A DNA stretch of 64,000 nucleotides from Acanthacorydalis orientalis (GCA_034766995.1 CM068322.1:17853245-17917244), one strand, 5' to 3'; positions 11,281 through 25,025 are shown, counted from the stretch's first letter. Notes: generated by a model not told the origin, from the sequence alone. Numbers and translations: made by a program.

Positions 11281-11905
11281 CTAACCTATTAGGAGATGAC
11301 TCATAATATTCAAGTTTCAATACCAAAACAAGTTCTCAGACATCTACTTAATCTAAAATTAAAATGGTTTATGATGCACATTTTTGACCTCTGTTTGATA
11401 GATATTAATTATATATTCATTGTTAGGTAACCTTTAAATACTTTTTTATTCTCAAATATATTTCTGCATGCATTCACTCTCTTTATATAGGTTAAAAAAC
11501 TAAAATTAAGTATGAATAAAATATGTCTAATAAAATAAAGGTAATAGTTTACGCAATTTATACAAGTTAGAAGTCCACTACTAATTATTTTAACGACACT
11601 AAACTATATTATTGTTAGAAAATATTCATTGCACATTTATAAATCTAATTGTATCGACATTTTATGATACAATAATAATATATTTAACATTGACATTAAT
11701 TAAAAAGTATAACAAAGAATATTACAAAAATTAATACATATAATATATTGATATAAACTAATTTAGTAACTTAAAAATATAATTCATGGTATATTTCAAA
11801 TGAACTATTTAAAAATGTATTTGTTATAGGAAATGTATGTTCATAGTAAGTTGTTAATTGTAATTTGGAGAAATTTTAATAATAAGTGTGTGTGTGTGTG
11901 TGTGT
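11270..11905. repeat. Tandem duplication, unit 1 (~640 bp)
   Basis: Begins CTAACCTATTAGGAGATGAC and ends with TTTGGAGAAATTTTAATAAT plus a GT/TA tract. It is collinear and nearly identical to the next unit, with a few small indels and substitutions. No open frame is conserved between the units. The sequence is non-coding as far as I can see. Confidence 0.92.
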
Positions 11906-11921
11906 CTATATATATATATAT
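11887..11921. repeat. (GT)n(TA)n junction microsatellite
   Basis: Sits exactly at the boundary between the two duplicated units. Confidence 0.95.
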
Positions 11922-12516
11922 TATACTATCCTGTTAGAAGATGACTCACAATATTCAAGTTGTTTGAATACCAAAACATGTTCTCAGACCCCACTTAATC
12001 TAAAATAAAAATGTTTATGATGCACATTTTTGACCTCTGTCTGATAGATATTAATTATATATATTGTTGGGTAACCTTTAAATACTTTTTTGCTCTCAAA
12101 TACATTTCTGCATGCATTAACGCTATTTATATAGGTTAAAACACTAAAATTCAGTATGAATAAAATAAGTCTAATAAAAGAAAGGTAATAGTTTACGAAA
12201 TTTCGAAGTCCACTACTAATTATTTTAACGACGCTAAACTATATTATTGTCAGAAAATATTCATTGCACATTTATAAATCTAATTGTATCGACATTTTAT
12301 GATACAATAATAATATATTTAACATTGACATTAATTGAAAATAATAACAAAGAATATTATAAAAATTAATGCATATAATATATTGATATAAACTAATTTA
12401 GTAACTTAAAAATATAATTCATGGTGTATTTTAAATGAACTATATAAAATGTATTTGTTACAGGAAATGTATGTTGATAGTAAGTTGTTAATTGTAATTA
12501 GGAGAAATTTTAATAA

Positions 12517-12530
<14 letters not shown>
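11920..12530. repeat. Tandem duplication, unit 2 (~610 bp)
   Basis: Begins CTATCCTGTTAGAAGATGAC and ends AGGAGAAATTTTAATAAGTG plus GT/TA. Against unit 1 it lacks about 10 bases near 12200 and has scattered substitutions. Shared landmarks include GATGCACATTTTTGACCTCT and GTATCGACATTTTATGATAC. Confidence 0.92.
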
Positions 12531-12575
<45 letters not shown>

Positions 12576-12610
12576 TATATACATATTTAAATATATATAT
12601 ATATATATAT
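12517..12610. repeat. (GT)n(TA)n microsatellite
   Basis: A long TA array with AAATATATATACATATTTAA interruptions, closing unit 2 of the duplication. The Tyr-Ile-rich frame at 12449-12646 is read-through of this tract, not a gene. Confidence 0.95.
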
Positions 12611-12735
12611 AAACTAAAGCACTATGCATGTTTCAGTGGCTTCTAACTTAGATTCTCGTTGATATAATAATACATTTTTGTAATGCTTATTTATTTATTT
12701 ATATAATAAATGGTACATTAATTATATACTTATTT

Positions 12736-12778
<43 letters not shown>

Positions 12779-13289
12779 TTTTAAATAGTATTCAGGCATA
12801 TACTTTATTAACGAAAAGAGGAATCATGTAATTTCATGCAATTTTCAATATATAGTAACACCCATTTAAATTCGTCATCTATTTTAATTATAAATATTTC
12901 CGAAACTCACCTATTAAGAACATGTTTGTTCTATAAACATGTGTTTGAGGATATTTTGTCGAAAGTTTTGTATGATTTCAGGTCAGTGTGTAAATTATAT
13001 AAATTATACTGATTTAATTATGTTAATAATTAGAATTTTACTTTTGTATATATATATATATATATACTTAATTTTGTATATATATATATAATAAATGAAT
13101 GAATATATATATATATATATATATATTCATTTTTAAAAATTAACTCACACAACTGCTATATGATAGTTGCATACAACAACTGTTATAAAACAATCCATTT
13201 ATTTTCTAGTTGCAAATAATAGGTTAATTTTAATCTGAATGTTTCTAGTAGCTACAGGTAAATTCTTCGAAAACAATTTCTTGAAAATA
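12611..13289. other. AT-rich non-coding DNA
   Basis: No gene seen. TA tracts at 12739-12774 and two at 13047-13128, the latter pair separated by a repeated ACTTAATTTTGTATA motif. Confidence 0.6.
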
Positions 13290-13727
13290 TTAGGTGTAAA
13301 AATGAAATCTGTGCCTTTAAATAGAATCAATCAAACTTCTGTTTTAAATTAAAATATTTTCCCGTCGTTTTAGAATTTCGAAGTGCCAATCTTAACATTT
13401 AAAACTTTATATATCTTGGCTAAGCAATTGGTATAACCTCAAAAAGCAGTAATGAAGACGATAGCGTCCGAAAAGCAGCATATTAGGTATTGAATACTTT
13501 TCGCATTTCAATTGAAAATAATGCTACTGAAGTCACGAGAATGACTTGTTTAGCTTCGGATAAAGGTTTTGTGATGCACAAAATATGCTAAAACATTAGA
13601 AAAGGTTCGAAAATGCATTAAGACTTCATCAACTCAAACCCGACATTTTTTTTCGACATGTATTCCATATTTTTTGTAAATATTCACTTTCTATAAAGAA
13701 AGGCACCGAATTAATTTGTAGATCTAA
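13290..13727 (+). mobile_element. Mariner group B deletion derivative, copy 2
   Basis: The left end is TTAGGTGTAAAAATGAAATC then TGTGCC. The right end, in reverse complement, is TTAGATCTACAAATTAATTC then GGTGCC. TA lies directly outside both ends (13288-13289 and 13728-13729), the target duplication of mariner elements. At 438 bp it is shorter than the copy at 8049, having lost about 80 bp near its 3' side. It lies in the opposite orientation to that copy. Confidence 0.85.
13452..13640 (+). pseudogene. Mariner transposase N-terminal remnant (group B)
   Basis: From ATG at 13452 the frame gives MKTIASEKQHIRY, a stop, then ILFAFQLK. After a frame change it continues NATEVTRMTCLASDKGFVMH. This matches the first helix-turn-helix of mariner transposases: HIRY, then L-F-x-F, then ATExxR, then a G near the turn. 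Exactly one base is missing between QLK and NATE, and the minus-strand copy at 8049 has the same defect. The catalytic domain is absent. No protein is expected. Confidence 0.7.
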
Positions 13728-14235
13728 TAAAATTCCACGAAAATATAATTCTTTGAAAATAATATTTCTTCGAACTTATAATTGTTTGAAATAATTTTTC
13801 GAACCTGACCAGACATAATGTGATTTAATGATATTTAATCAAATATTATCTAATGTCACTTGACAACCAAATCTGATGAAATCTAAACAGATCTGATCAT
13901 ACATGATCTTAAAGACCTGATGAAGTCTTAACAAATTTGAGAAGATAATAAACATTAATTCATTTTTTTCAATATATTAATATTTAAAATGATTAATTAT
14001 TTAAAAAAATAATACAAGTATAGCTTGATCATTGAACAAAATTTACTAAGATGATAATTCAATTAAACACTCGTTGGATCAGTCACTGTATCTGATCTAA
14101 TTTGACCAGGACCAAATCTGGTCTGAACTGACTAAAAAACTTTATTTTTGAATAATTATAATTTTGAAAAATATATATTTTGAAGAATTGTCTTTAGAAA
14201 AATTATGTTCGAAAAATTTTGCGACTACAGTTTTA
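13728..14235. repeat. Decayed simple-sequence block (TTCGAA-like flanks, CTGATC-like core)
   Basis: 13745-13805 and 14150-14215 are rich in TTTGAA/TTCGAA spaced about 13-17 bases apart. The core between them repeats variants of ATCTGATC and GACCTGATGAAGTC. It looks like an old minisatellite in decay. No open frame. Confidence 0.5.
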
Positions 14236-17200
14236 GTTAGTAATATGTTTTAATATATAGATACATGTTTATCGTTTCTAGATTACTTTTTTAGTTATTT
14301 TAGGATAGATTTTAGAAAATCTATAAACCGAATATTAAGCGATCCAAAGAACTTAGTCGCAGTGATTAAATTTACTCGCTCACTGTACTTAGAATATATT
14401 TTTCATACATTTTATAAAAGTTTAGTGTATATCCAGTAAAGATATCCAAAGAATTATTTGATACGGTGTCTCAATTTCACGTTATTGTTTTGCAAGAATA
14501 CTTAAACGTTTCAGAAAACATAAAAAAGTTTAAATTTGACATCATAGATTTAAAAAAATATATATTATCGTCTCTTCAACATGTCTCTTATGTGAATGAG
14601 GTAAATAAAAATCCCCTGGCGTACTAGAAGCTTATAACAATGACAAAAAAATGTATGAATTATTGAAAATGGTATAAAATTAAATAATCAAACAATACAG
14701 CCAAACGAGATGACAATTAAGGAAAGAAATTTAAAATAATTTTACGATGTTTGACATTATCAGCAGATCATTTCTTGGAAGTATTTGTTTTGTGCGCTTA
14801 TTGCACTAAGACGTATTATTTCTACTATAAGTTTTGCATACATTTTAACATTCTCAAAAAAATAAATTATTTGAAACTGACTAACAAGTTATAGACTGTA
14901 TTGAGTAAATTCGATTCGTTTAATAACCACCACACTATATTCATTTTTCACTCTGGTTTCCAATGTCTAATTCGCGAACGATTCGTGTTGAAAATCACTG
15001 AGAATAATAGCTGATTTAACTATTTAATATTGGGGATTTATATATTTCTCTATACATAAAAGAAAAATATTAAATATAATTAACTCTTCATTGAAAAATG
15101 CATTCTCCTTCCTTTAATTATCTCTGATAATTCGAAGACAATTCTACACGTTCCTTTTGAGAATCAATAAAAAAAATTAATACCTTATATTAAAAAATAC
15201 GTCATATGCAAAACCAGTAAAGTTATAAATAATAGTTAAATAATTGAAGTAAAATTTGCTTGTAACACTAATCTCTTATAATTAAAAATGAAATCATTGT
15301 TTGTTTAAAGCAGTATTTTTGTTTAATAATCATTATTATACACATGTAATTATATCCTTTTCGATGAGAAATTTGTTAATTTACTGAGGTATGTATTAAA
15401 TTACTAATTGAAAACAAGTACCGTCTTTGTGAAAAAATTAATTATTTATATTATTTTACGATTTAATACTTGTTTCAAGGACTGAATAAGATTTATTAAA
15501 TTGCAGTACCAATAAAAAATAACAAATAGAATATTACTGGATGTCAGTTTTATTATCAGAAATAAAGTACCATCTAAAAGTAAAGATAATTGTTATAAAA
15601 AATTTTGAAAGAATATTTCATATTATTTTTTAATTAATATTATGTGTAATTCTTTATTTAATATTAATATTATAATTTAATTAAACATATTTTATGTTGT
15701 TAGTTTGATTTTATTTGAATTATTTTATTAGTTTATCAAAACTATTATTTTTAAATTTAAATTATTATACTTAAATTGTGTTCTTTGAGGAATTATTTTA
15801 GTATTTATTCGAATGAATAGTTGTAGGCGTGGAATCGTCTTCATACAATTTATTGATAAACTTGTTTCAATAATCTACCTGAGAAGAGCTTAAGAGCCAA
15901 AATGACCGCTTGAATTATTTATAAGAACCGAAACCATTCAAATAATATATAAATAAAATCTTTTTTATAGAAGTAAAAAAATATTTCTGTGAAACGCATT
16001 TGCTCATTGATTTTTTTAAATCTAAATCCTGATATACTTGTTTTAAAAATGCATGATTAAAAAGAAGAAATAAATTTGTGGCGTTTTCATGTAACTTATA
16101 TGTTAAATTATTAGCAAATAACGAATTCTGATTTTAACCTTATGGTATATTTTTGATTTTGAAATTTAATATTTCTCCAGTAAACAAAAAAAATATTTGA
16201 AATAATCGTGTATAGTTTATAAAATAAATAAAAAAGCATATTTTAAACAACAAAATTTATTAAGGTTTGTCGAGAAGTTGGAATATTATTTTCAAATTAA
16301 AATAGATCCATATTGAAATTCTGATTATTTTGAAAAAGCACTAAAATTCATTTCTATTAATTCATTGGTTTTAAATAAATTAAATTAAAATGTAAATATA
16401 CATCATTACTCATTTAAAATAATACTTTAATAATTTAAATTTTTTAAAAGTAAATTTAAAGGTTTAAATATTTAACTATGTACTTTTATAAATGTAATCC
16501 TGTTGATATTTTCTCTTAGAGGTCTTGATACTAATGAATCACTTGCTTTTTTTAAATTTATCTACAAACAAGCTGAAAATAATTCAAAATCAGAATCTAA
16601 TCGTGGTAAATCAAATAATCGATTGATCACAAAGACCAAGATAATCAGAACAATACTGAAGATATTAATTAATTTTTTTTCCTTGATGAATATAGTTGTA
16701 TATATCATATAAAATACGATTTTTCTTTCATAAATATGCCTTAATTTATAATCTTATAAACATATCTTTAAATCAAAATCATCTTTGTGCGTTAAATAAT
16801 TAAAATTATGGTTTTTTTCCAAGTTTTAATGAACAATTTATGATGCAACTTAATAAAATTCTTTTTTTTAATTATCAACAAAAAACAATGGTGTAACGTT
16901 CAATATGCAAAACTAAATATTATAAAAATTGCTTTATTCAACTTTGAGTATAAATAATTTACTTATTTTCAACTCTTTACATTTTCTCTCGATTTAATAA
17001 TTAGTATTTTTTTAAAAAAAATTCTTCGATCTCCACATTCTTATGTGCTCCTAGTGTTCTCGGTTCTGGTGAATAAATTGACTAGAAATTTCTATTTACT
17101 CTTAAATCAAATATCAGTACTCAAGTAAGTTGTAGATAAAATCAATAATAAGTTGTCTAACGATACTTCAAGAGCGAAACTAGTCATTAGAGATAAGTAC

Positions 17201-17321
17201 CAAAACCATCACGATAAACCAATAATATTATTTGTATAAAAACAGCTAATTATAATTTCTATTTTAATTACAACAGAAATTTGAAGTAAATAATCATGTT
17301 TATTGAGTATAACAGCATATA
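14236..17321. other. AT-rich non-coding DNA
   Basis: No gene seen on either strand. The 69-codon frame at 16503-16712 has no recognisable domain and random AT-rich composition. Confidence 0.6.
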
Positions 17322-17430
17322 TTAAAGTGAAATGCTATTTTTAATTTTATAATAAAATTTTTAATAAAAAGTAAATTTTACTTTTTATAAAAAATTTAAT
17401 TATAAAATTAAAAATAGCATTTAATTTTAA
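17322..17430. repeat. Long near-perfect hairpin, MITE-like, TA-flanked
   Basis: AAATGCTATTTTTAATTTTA starting at 17330 is mirrored by TAAAATTAAAAATAGCATTT ending at 17422. Pairing continues inward for about 46 bases per arm with few mismatches, and outward through TTAAAGTG / AATTTTAA. TA lies immediately outside both ends. The structure fits a tiny fold-back element of the Tc1/mariner target type. A replication-slippage palindrome is the alternative. Confidence 0.7.
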
Positions 17431-20400
17431 TATTCGCATGTACACATCATTCAAGAAGTTTCTCCAAAAATGACGTTTATTTTCTAATTTATATATTAAT
17501 ATGTACTATTAAATAGTTATTATATTTATAAAACAAAAAAATTACCATTTTCAGTGTATTTAATTAAAAGTATAAAAATTACTTTACATTGTTACCCTAT
17601 TTAAATGATCTTAACAATAGATTTGTAGTCATCTTTATCAAACTGTTTATTCGACCTTACAGTAAGAATCATTTTTCATTAACAAATAAAACCATTCTCA
17701 CAGAAATAATGAATCATATTTTTTCTCACTAATATTAAAAAAAGTTGGAGTAAAATATTAGTATATCAAATTTCGTAATTTCGATCAAAAAACCGTATGA
17801 ATTAAACTAAAAAAATATACACAATGTTATGAATTAATGAAAATTTAATATTCTTTTTTGAAAGGTAAACATCTTGAAGTTTAGAAATTTTTGTATGCAA
17901 ATGATATTAAAAATAGTCTGGCAAACAAAATAAATTTCACCAAAGAATGAAACTGAAAAATCAATAAATATAATATGAATGTGTTTTCATTGAAGAACAT
18001 TTAGAAAAGTAAAAATATATGTAAATGTATTAATACCAATGACAACAAATTTACATTAGAAAAATTGCTCTTTTTTATTTGTTTATTGACTTATGATTTC
18101 GTATTTCAAATTATTGATGTTTAAAATGTTAATTAAGTAGTTTTTACCAATAAATGTTATTTTAATTAATATGAATACGTACAATTAAAAGTTTCAGCAC
18201 ACTTTATAAAGATGTTCACTTTCTATTTGAAATCTCTTGATGTTAAACCAATTTTATAGAATCTTTCTTCTTTCATATATATTTTTTAACAAAAAGAAAT
18301 ACAATAATTAAAACACATTCAATGCTTTCAAGTATCCTGTGAAATATACCACATCACTTTCTTCATTTAATCAGTCGTTAGTATTTACACAAAATAATTC
18401 ATTTAAGAATATTATATTTTATATTCATATAAATTTTTATTAATATTAAAAAATATATTTAAAAAAATATATATTTAATTCTAACAAAAATGTGTGTCTA
18501 TGTTTATGCTAGTCACTTGTCAACGACAAAATATTTTCCGAGACTGTAACGTTCGTTGTTTCGATATCAACTAAAATCCGGTTTTGTTTGCAATTTGGAA
18601 ATGATATTTTTTGGTATGAGATCTTCTCTAGGTAGACTTGAATAACTTAAAAGCATCCAAGGCTATTTCAATTGAGTTTTAAAATATTTTAGATACATTT
18701 GTATATCGAAATAATGTGACGAAAATCACTTTACGCAATTATTTTTAGCTTGATTAAATATTTCATAATTTAAATTAATTTATATATATATAGACAAATT
18801 TATATATTTAGAGACTATATTCGTTCACCGCTTAAGGCATACTTTTTTATACATATGTGTGTGTATAGACAAACAAGCTATAATGACAACACTATTTTTT
18901 TGAGTTGAATTAATATGTTTGTCCCCATTTCACCATCTCGTTCAATTGAATATAATGGGTGTGTCATATATATATTTTCAAAATTTATTTATTGCTGAAA
19001 TTATTTGATAATCAATGTGCATAAGCTTAGAAATGAAACGTAAAATTGAACAATCATCATATGTAATTGTTATAAATGAAGTGGCAGTGTTTCGCACGCA
19101 CGTCAGTTATATTACATATTGTTTTGTAATATAAATGTGCGTGTAATTTATTATTAATGGTCAAATTTTTAATACATTCATATATATATATATATATATA
19201 TAACTGTATAAAGAGTTCATGCAAAAGTAATGTTAACTTTTGAATGAACTTTTTAATTTCAAAAATCTGTTATAAACAAATGATAGAATACTTGTTTTGA
19301 AAAGTATCACAACATGTTTAATATTTTTTTTAAAAAAAGAGATGAAGTATTAGAAACTGGTTATTATTTTAGAAATAAAATAAAGGATATTGAAAGAATA
19401 CATATTTAAACTTTGTTGGTCTTCTAATGTTATTTAGAAATTTTTATTCAATTAAATTGAATTTATTTTGTTTATTATTTTGCTGATTTTCTAATAAACG
19501 GAATGTTTTCACAGCATATAAATTGATTTTACTATAAAATTGTAGAAAAATTCAGTTTATTTTATATTAGTTTCTTAACTAATGCATATATTTAAAAAAA
19601 ATATTTATTATACAAGATTAAAATATAAAATTTGTAATCTGACTGAAAGTTAAAATTATAATAATATATTTTTATACTTGTAATCTTGTTGGTTTATTTT
19701 CTTGACTAGGGTTCGTTCCTGATGAATTACTCTGGTCTTGATTAGTAACATAATGTAAACACATGCAATGATTTATTGGGACCGAAATTACTAAAAAATA
19801 CTATTTGAAGGTGTTCTATTTTATTTAATTTTATTTTGAAATTAATTTTAATAGTCATACCATTTCATATCTAATCATCAGTAAGATAGTGAATGGTAAA
19901 AAGTTTATTTTTTTGTCTAATTTAACTTCTCATATAATAACCTATTTTTACTTATATTATCTAAAAAATTATCATGCTTATCTCTATAAAGTTTCCAGTA
20001 ATATGATGAAACTTCAAATCAATGCAGTAATTTAAATTAAATATTTTTTATTTCAAATCTCCTATTTGTCTCTCTGTACACATAGCTTGAATCTTATTGA
20101 AGTAGGTAATCAGAAATAAAAAAAAACTTTGAAAAAAAATACTAAAATATAAATTTTTATGTGGAATCCATGAACATCCAAGAAATACTCAATTACCAGT
20201 GACTATAGACATTTTTGCAGCTATTTTTTTCCTTTGGGATACATTTAAAATTGAAATGAATCTTATGATTTTTTTGATATAAAAAGGTATTTTTCATGTA
20301 AAGCAGATTTGTTATTATTGTATTAAAATATAATTTAAAATATTATTATTAGAACTTTTTTAAAGTTATTTTTTACTATAAAGTGAAATATGTTTATTTG

Positions 20401-23400
20401 AAACTTCTAATATGATATTCGAAATATTTGTAATATTATATACTATATATATATATATATATATATGAGTGTGTGTGTACTTAATTTCTAAGAAATTTAA
20501 ATTTTAAAGATTAAATTTATACAAAAATAATTAACATGTTTGACAAGTTTTAATGATATTTTTTTAAAACATACTAATGAATCAGTTTTACATATTCAGC
20601 ATTTTTTTAGCTTATTATTGTTTAAAAAAACACCATTATTTTCAAATAATACTAAAAAAATGTATATTTAACACATTTTGAATCTTAAAAAAACATATTG
20701 ACAAACTTTTTTTACAATACTATTTTTTTGGAAATATAATTATTTTATAATTTTTATAATAATTATTATCGATAAAATTACAAAACCTTAACACGATCTA
20801 TAGAATGTAAGCAAAAAATTATTGGTTTTAAAAACATAAATTTCTGATTTATAGAAGGTTCTACAAGACAGGTTATTAATTGAATAAATTAAGACTTTTA
20901 GAAACGAAAATACTGCCTACATAATATTTTTTTCCTGAAAATTTATTGTTTTATCTATATTGAAATTTAATTAAATACATAGTAGTGTGTGTATATATAT
21001 ATATATATAAAATATATATATAAAAGTCAAATAATTTCAATTATTAACCACTTCTAGTAATTTCTAGTATTCAAAAATAATGCATATAAATTTAGTAATA
21101 AGTTAAATTTTTGTACATTACTAAAAAGAATAACACAAACATTTTTTTAAATATATTTTTTTAAAAAAAATTATATAATTTTTCTCTTTGTTTATTCGGC
21201 GACTTGTAATTACAACATATCTTAATTATATTTTTTCTAGAGAAAAAACAGTTTATTTTTTTAGATTTCAGTATCTTGAAATGAAACTTATAGATATTTA
21301 AATCTAGGTAATGATATAATTAAATTATTTATAATAATTATATTATACTCCTTAATCTTGAAATATATTTGTTATCTATATTTTGCCTCTTTCATCTCTT
21401 GAATAATCGATCAGTAATTTAATGTACACTCAAGTGAGTATACAATTACAAAGTGTGTATCTAACTGCTATAAGATTTCTTAAAAGCTGATTAATAGAAT
21501 TAACGGAAAAAAATGTAAAAAAATATTAATAGAAAAATTAAAAATTAATTTAATGGGAATAGCAAGAAGAATATTTTGCTAATGTCGAGATCACTGGTAT
21601 AGAAATAAACAATTATTATTTATCATAAAGTATACATACACTTATGTAAAGATTTAATAACTTGTCTATGATACCCAGCATTAAGGCATACTTATATCGT
21701 TGAAAAATCCCAGTCATTTCAAGAACCAAAGATTTTGTTCAAATGTTGAGCTCACTTTTTTTCTTAAGCATGCAACTGTGCTGTTTATCGCACTTCAGAC
21801 AAAATGATCTAGTGCCCACAAAGAAAATCTTATCACATTGTTTTTAAGTATTATTCTAAATTATAAACTTAAGCCGATTACATTTAACAAAAGTTTCTTG
21901 AGTTTAAAATATTTTATGATGTTAATTATTTCATAGTTCAAATCTACAATCATGAATACTTTTATAGATGTGTGCTTCAGATACTTTGTTTTTTTTAAAA
22001 AATACAAGCAGAATATTGTTTAAAAAATATAATTTCTTATTCTTAAATTTTCGTCTAAAAAATAAAATAAAAATTTAAACAATTCAAGGAAAATGTGTGA
22101 ACTGTTTGAAATAAATTATGAAAAAACTCATTATAAAAAAATAACTACAATTCAATTAATAAAAATATGGACACATAAAAAGTGCAAAGATAACAAATAA
22201 AATATAAGAAATCTGCAACAGATGATTGAAAACAATCTTACAAAAATATTACACAAATTGATGCATAAAATAATTGATAATAATTATTTAAAATTTTTCC
22301 TATTATATCAATCATATTATAAACAACCAACATTACAATTAAGAAGAAAATAATTATCTTTTATAGATTGCAAAATGAATTAACATTTTTAATACAGCCA
22401 ATCTTGAATTTCTTGCTATTTAATTTAATAAAGTTAATTCAATCGAAAAATAAGTGCATTAAGATAAATTTAACGTATTGTACTGTAAATTTACATTTGT
22501 ATTTATAATAAAAAAGTTATAAAAATAACATCAGATTATAATATAAACCAAATATAAAAAAACGTTAATTTTAAGAATCATTTAAATCTTAATAATTTAA
22601 ATCTAATTCTTAATGAATAAAATCTCACAATTTGCTTTATTTTTTTAAAAAAAATCAATAAAAAATATCAAAACATAAATACACAGATCGTTTTAAATAA
22701 TTACATTAATAGAAAATGAATAAATTTTAAATTAATTTTTTGGTACTTTTCATATATATAATTTATTTTTTTATAAAAAAAATTATATATATAATATATA
22801 TATATACATAAGTTTGTCATACCAACGCATATCTTTAACTATTCCGTTTCCAGCGACTGTACTAGTACAATACATAAATTACTTGAATATATTTTAATTT
22901 ATGATAAGATTAAGTAAATTTGTATGATATATTGTCAGAAAAAAATTATAAATTATATATAGACAACCATATTGACAAATAGAATATAGAGATATGATTT
23001 TAAATATTTTGATACCTGACGAAAAATTTTCGACGTACATTAATCAAAAACTGACCTTAATTTAATGAGTGAAAACGATAAAAATTATTTAGAAACTACA
23101 TTCACTAGTTTTAAAATTGAGTTACGACATAATTCGTCAATAGACGAAATTATCCAGACAAACAACTAGTCATTAATGGTCTCCTTCGAAAGTGTGTGGT
23201 TTTTTAAAGTCCTTGAGAGGAAGAGATTACTTATTAAGACATATATAATAGCCAAAATATGGTTAATATTCTTGTGGTGTATAAATTTAAATTTGTAATT
23301 ATAATTTATTTATTGTAATAAATGTGAACCATATAAGATATTTTTTTTTATTTCAATATTAGTAATTAATATTTTAACATGAAAATGTATATAATATTTT

Positions 23401-24390
23401 ATTCATTGAATTCTATATTTTTTTATTTAAAAATCTTTAGAAATTTAAACTTATTTATTCTTATCATTAAATATTTACACTTGTTTATCTATTTGTTTAT
23501 TAGAAAATACATAAATTTTAATTTCTTAGAACTGTTAGAATCATTAAAACAATAACCCGGATATAATACTAGAATAATTCAATAAAAAAAGAAATCATCA
23601 TACCCATTAAATACTAGTGAATTTTATGTCGAAGAAATTACTTCATATGTTGTTATTAGTAAACAAATAAACAGGTATATATATATGTAGATATATATAT
23701 ATATACACACAAGGTCGACTACATAAAAAATATTAGATCTAAATAATTTATTAATAATAGATATATTTGATGCCTTCTTAAAATAGTTTTTAATAAAAAA
23801 TTCTAAACACTTGAATATTAAAAAAAACATTTTTCAATAAAAAGATCTTATATTAGTAACAAACATGTAATTACAGCAAATTGATTTACATTATTCTAAT
23901 ATTCAATAATGAACATTGTTCATACTTTTGTTAATGTTTTCAACCTATGTTTCTTAGAAAAGTGTAATAAACGGCATATTATCGCAGAATCGCATTAACA
24001 TATCTCCAAACAAAAACTTCCTCATTGTCGTCCTAAAATGAAATTTGATTTATTAATGCCTTTCATTCAAGGATACAGTAATAAAGTATTTTTAAATAAA
24101 TATTATTTGGTATTTCTAGTGACACACCTGAACAACGCTTGGCATTGAAACACTTTTTCCTCTTTTATTTACTTGTTTCATACTTTTGACGATATATTAT
24201 ACATATATGCATATACATAATACATATATACATATTCATACATAAAAACACAAACACCTGTGTGTGTGTATATATATATATATATAAAACATGATATTGA
24301 TTGAAATAAAAAAGACATAAGTATAATAGATACATTTGATCCGCAATAAAGATCAAAGGGATTAAAAACATTACTTATTATAAATATGTC
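17431..24390. other. AT-rich non-coding DNA with microsatellites
   Basis: No gene seen over about 7 kb. TA or TA/TG tracts occur near 19180, 20442, 20989, 23670 and 24267, and a hairpin at about 22752-22795. A slightly more complex patch at 21660-21850 has no open frame. Confidence 0.6.
22752..22795. repeat. AT-only hairpin
   Basis: TATATATAATTTATTTTTTT is followed closely by ATAAAAAAAATTATATATA, giving an imperfect palindrome of about 40 bases made only of A and T. Confidence 0.7.
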
Positions 24391-24531
24391 GTCTTAATGC
24401 TCATCTTTTGGATTACCTGAGTTTCAGTTATCCATTGCTAGTTTGTCCATACGCCATCTTCAAACAGATTTTTCCAAAAAACCTATCTAAGGATGGGCTA
24501 TGTTCTAAAACTAGGAGTAGCGAACAGAATT
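24391..24531. repeat. Dispersed repeat family D, copy 1
   Basis: Shares collinear blocks with 45328-45507: GTCTTAATG, TCATCTTTT, TCCATTGCTAGTTT against TCCGTTGCTAATTTT, and AAAACTAGGAGTAG against AAAACTAGCAGTAG. Identity is about 60-65% by eye. Less AT-rich than its flanks. No intact frame. The family is not recognised. Confidence 0.5.
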
Positions 24532-24896
24532 TTAACTAATTTAAAAATACAAAGGAAAATGAATCATAAACCATCAGGAAAATGAATCATAGGTATAAAA
24601 ATTTAATCATTATCATACGATTATAATTTTAAGTGTGATTAGAATCATCCATCCTATTACATAATGGTATTGCAGTTTAGAAATCTCATTTATTTCTGAC
24701 AGTTATTTTTATTATTTTTGTCCGTAATTTACACAATTTATAATAAATTACTAAATAAATAGTTTTGAAATTATTTTTCAATTTTGATTTTATCAATCAT
24801 TATGATATTTATTTCCTTTCAATAAGAAATACAAATATTAAAATACAGTTTATAAAGAAATTACTGATTGACTGTATCTATTTACTATCTATGACT

Positions 24897-24909
24897 GTAT
24901 ATATATATA

Positions 24910-24961
<52 letters not shown>

Positions 24962-24970
24962 TATATATAT
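24897..24970. repeat. (TA)n microsatellite
   Basis: About 35 TA units with single AAA/TTT interruptions. Confidence 0.95.
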
Positions 24971-25025
24971 ATTTACAGACGGGTTTAAAGAATAAAGGAT
25001 ACTGCATATACACAAGAATAATATA
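24971..25025. repeat. 55-bp repeat following a (TA)n tract, copy 1
   Basis: ATTTACAGACGGGTTTAAAG continues AATAAAGGATACTGCATATA then CACAAGAATAATAT. An almost identical segment occurs at 26755-26810, also directly after a long (TA)n tract. Confidence 0.85.

Noticed and set aside
11096..11326. Minus-strand frame of 76 codons
   Set aside because: Core is translation of the TA/TG tract at 11201-11276. No homology recognised.
18834..21690. Shared AAGGCATACTT near 18833 and 21683
   Set aside because: Eleven bases only, with unrelated flanks, so consistent with chance.
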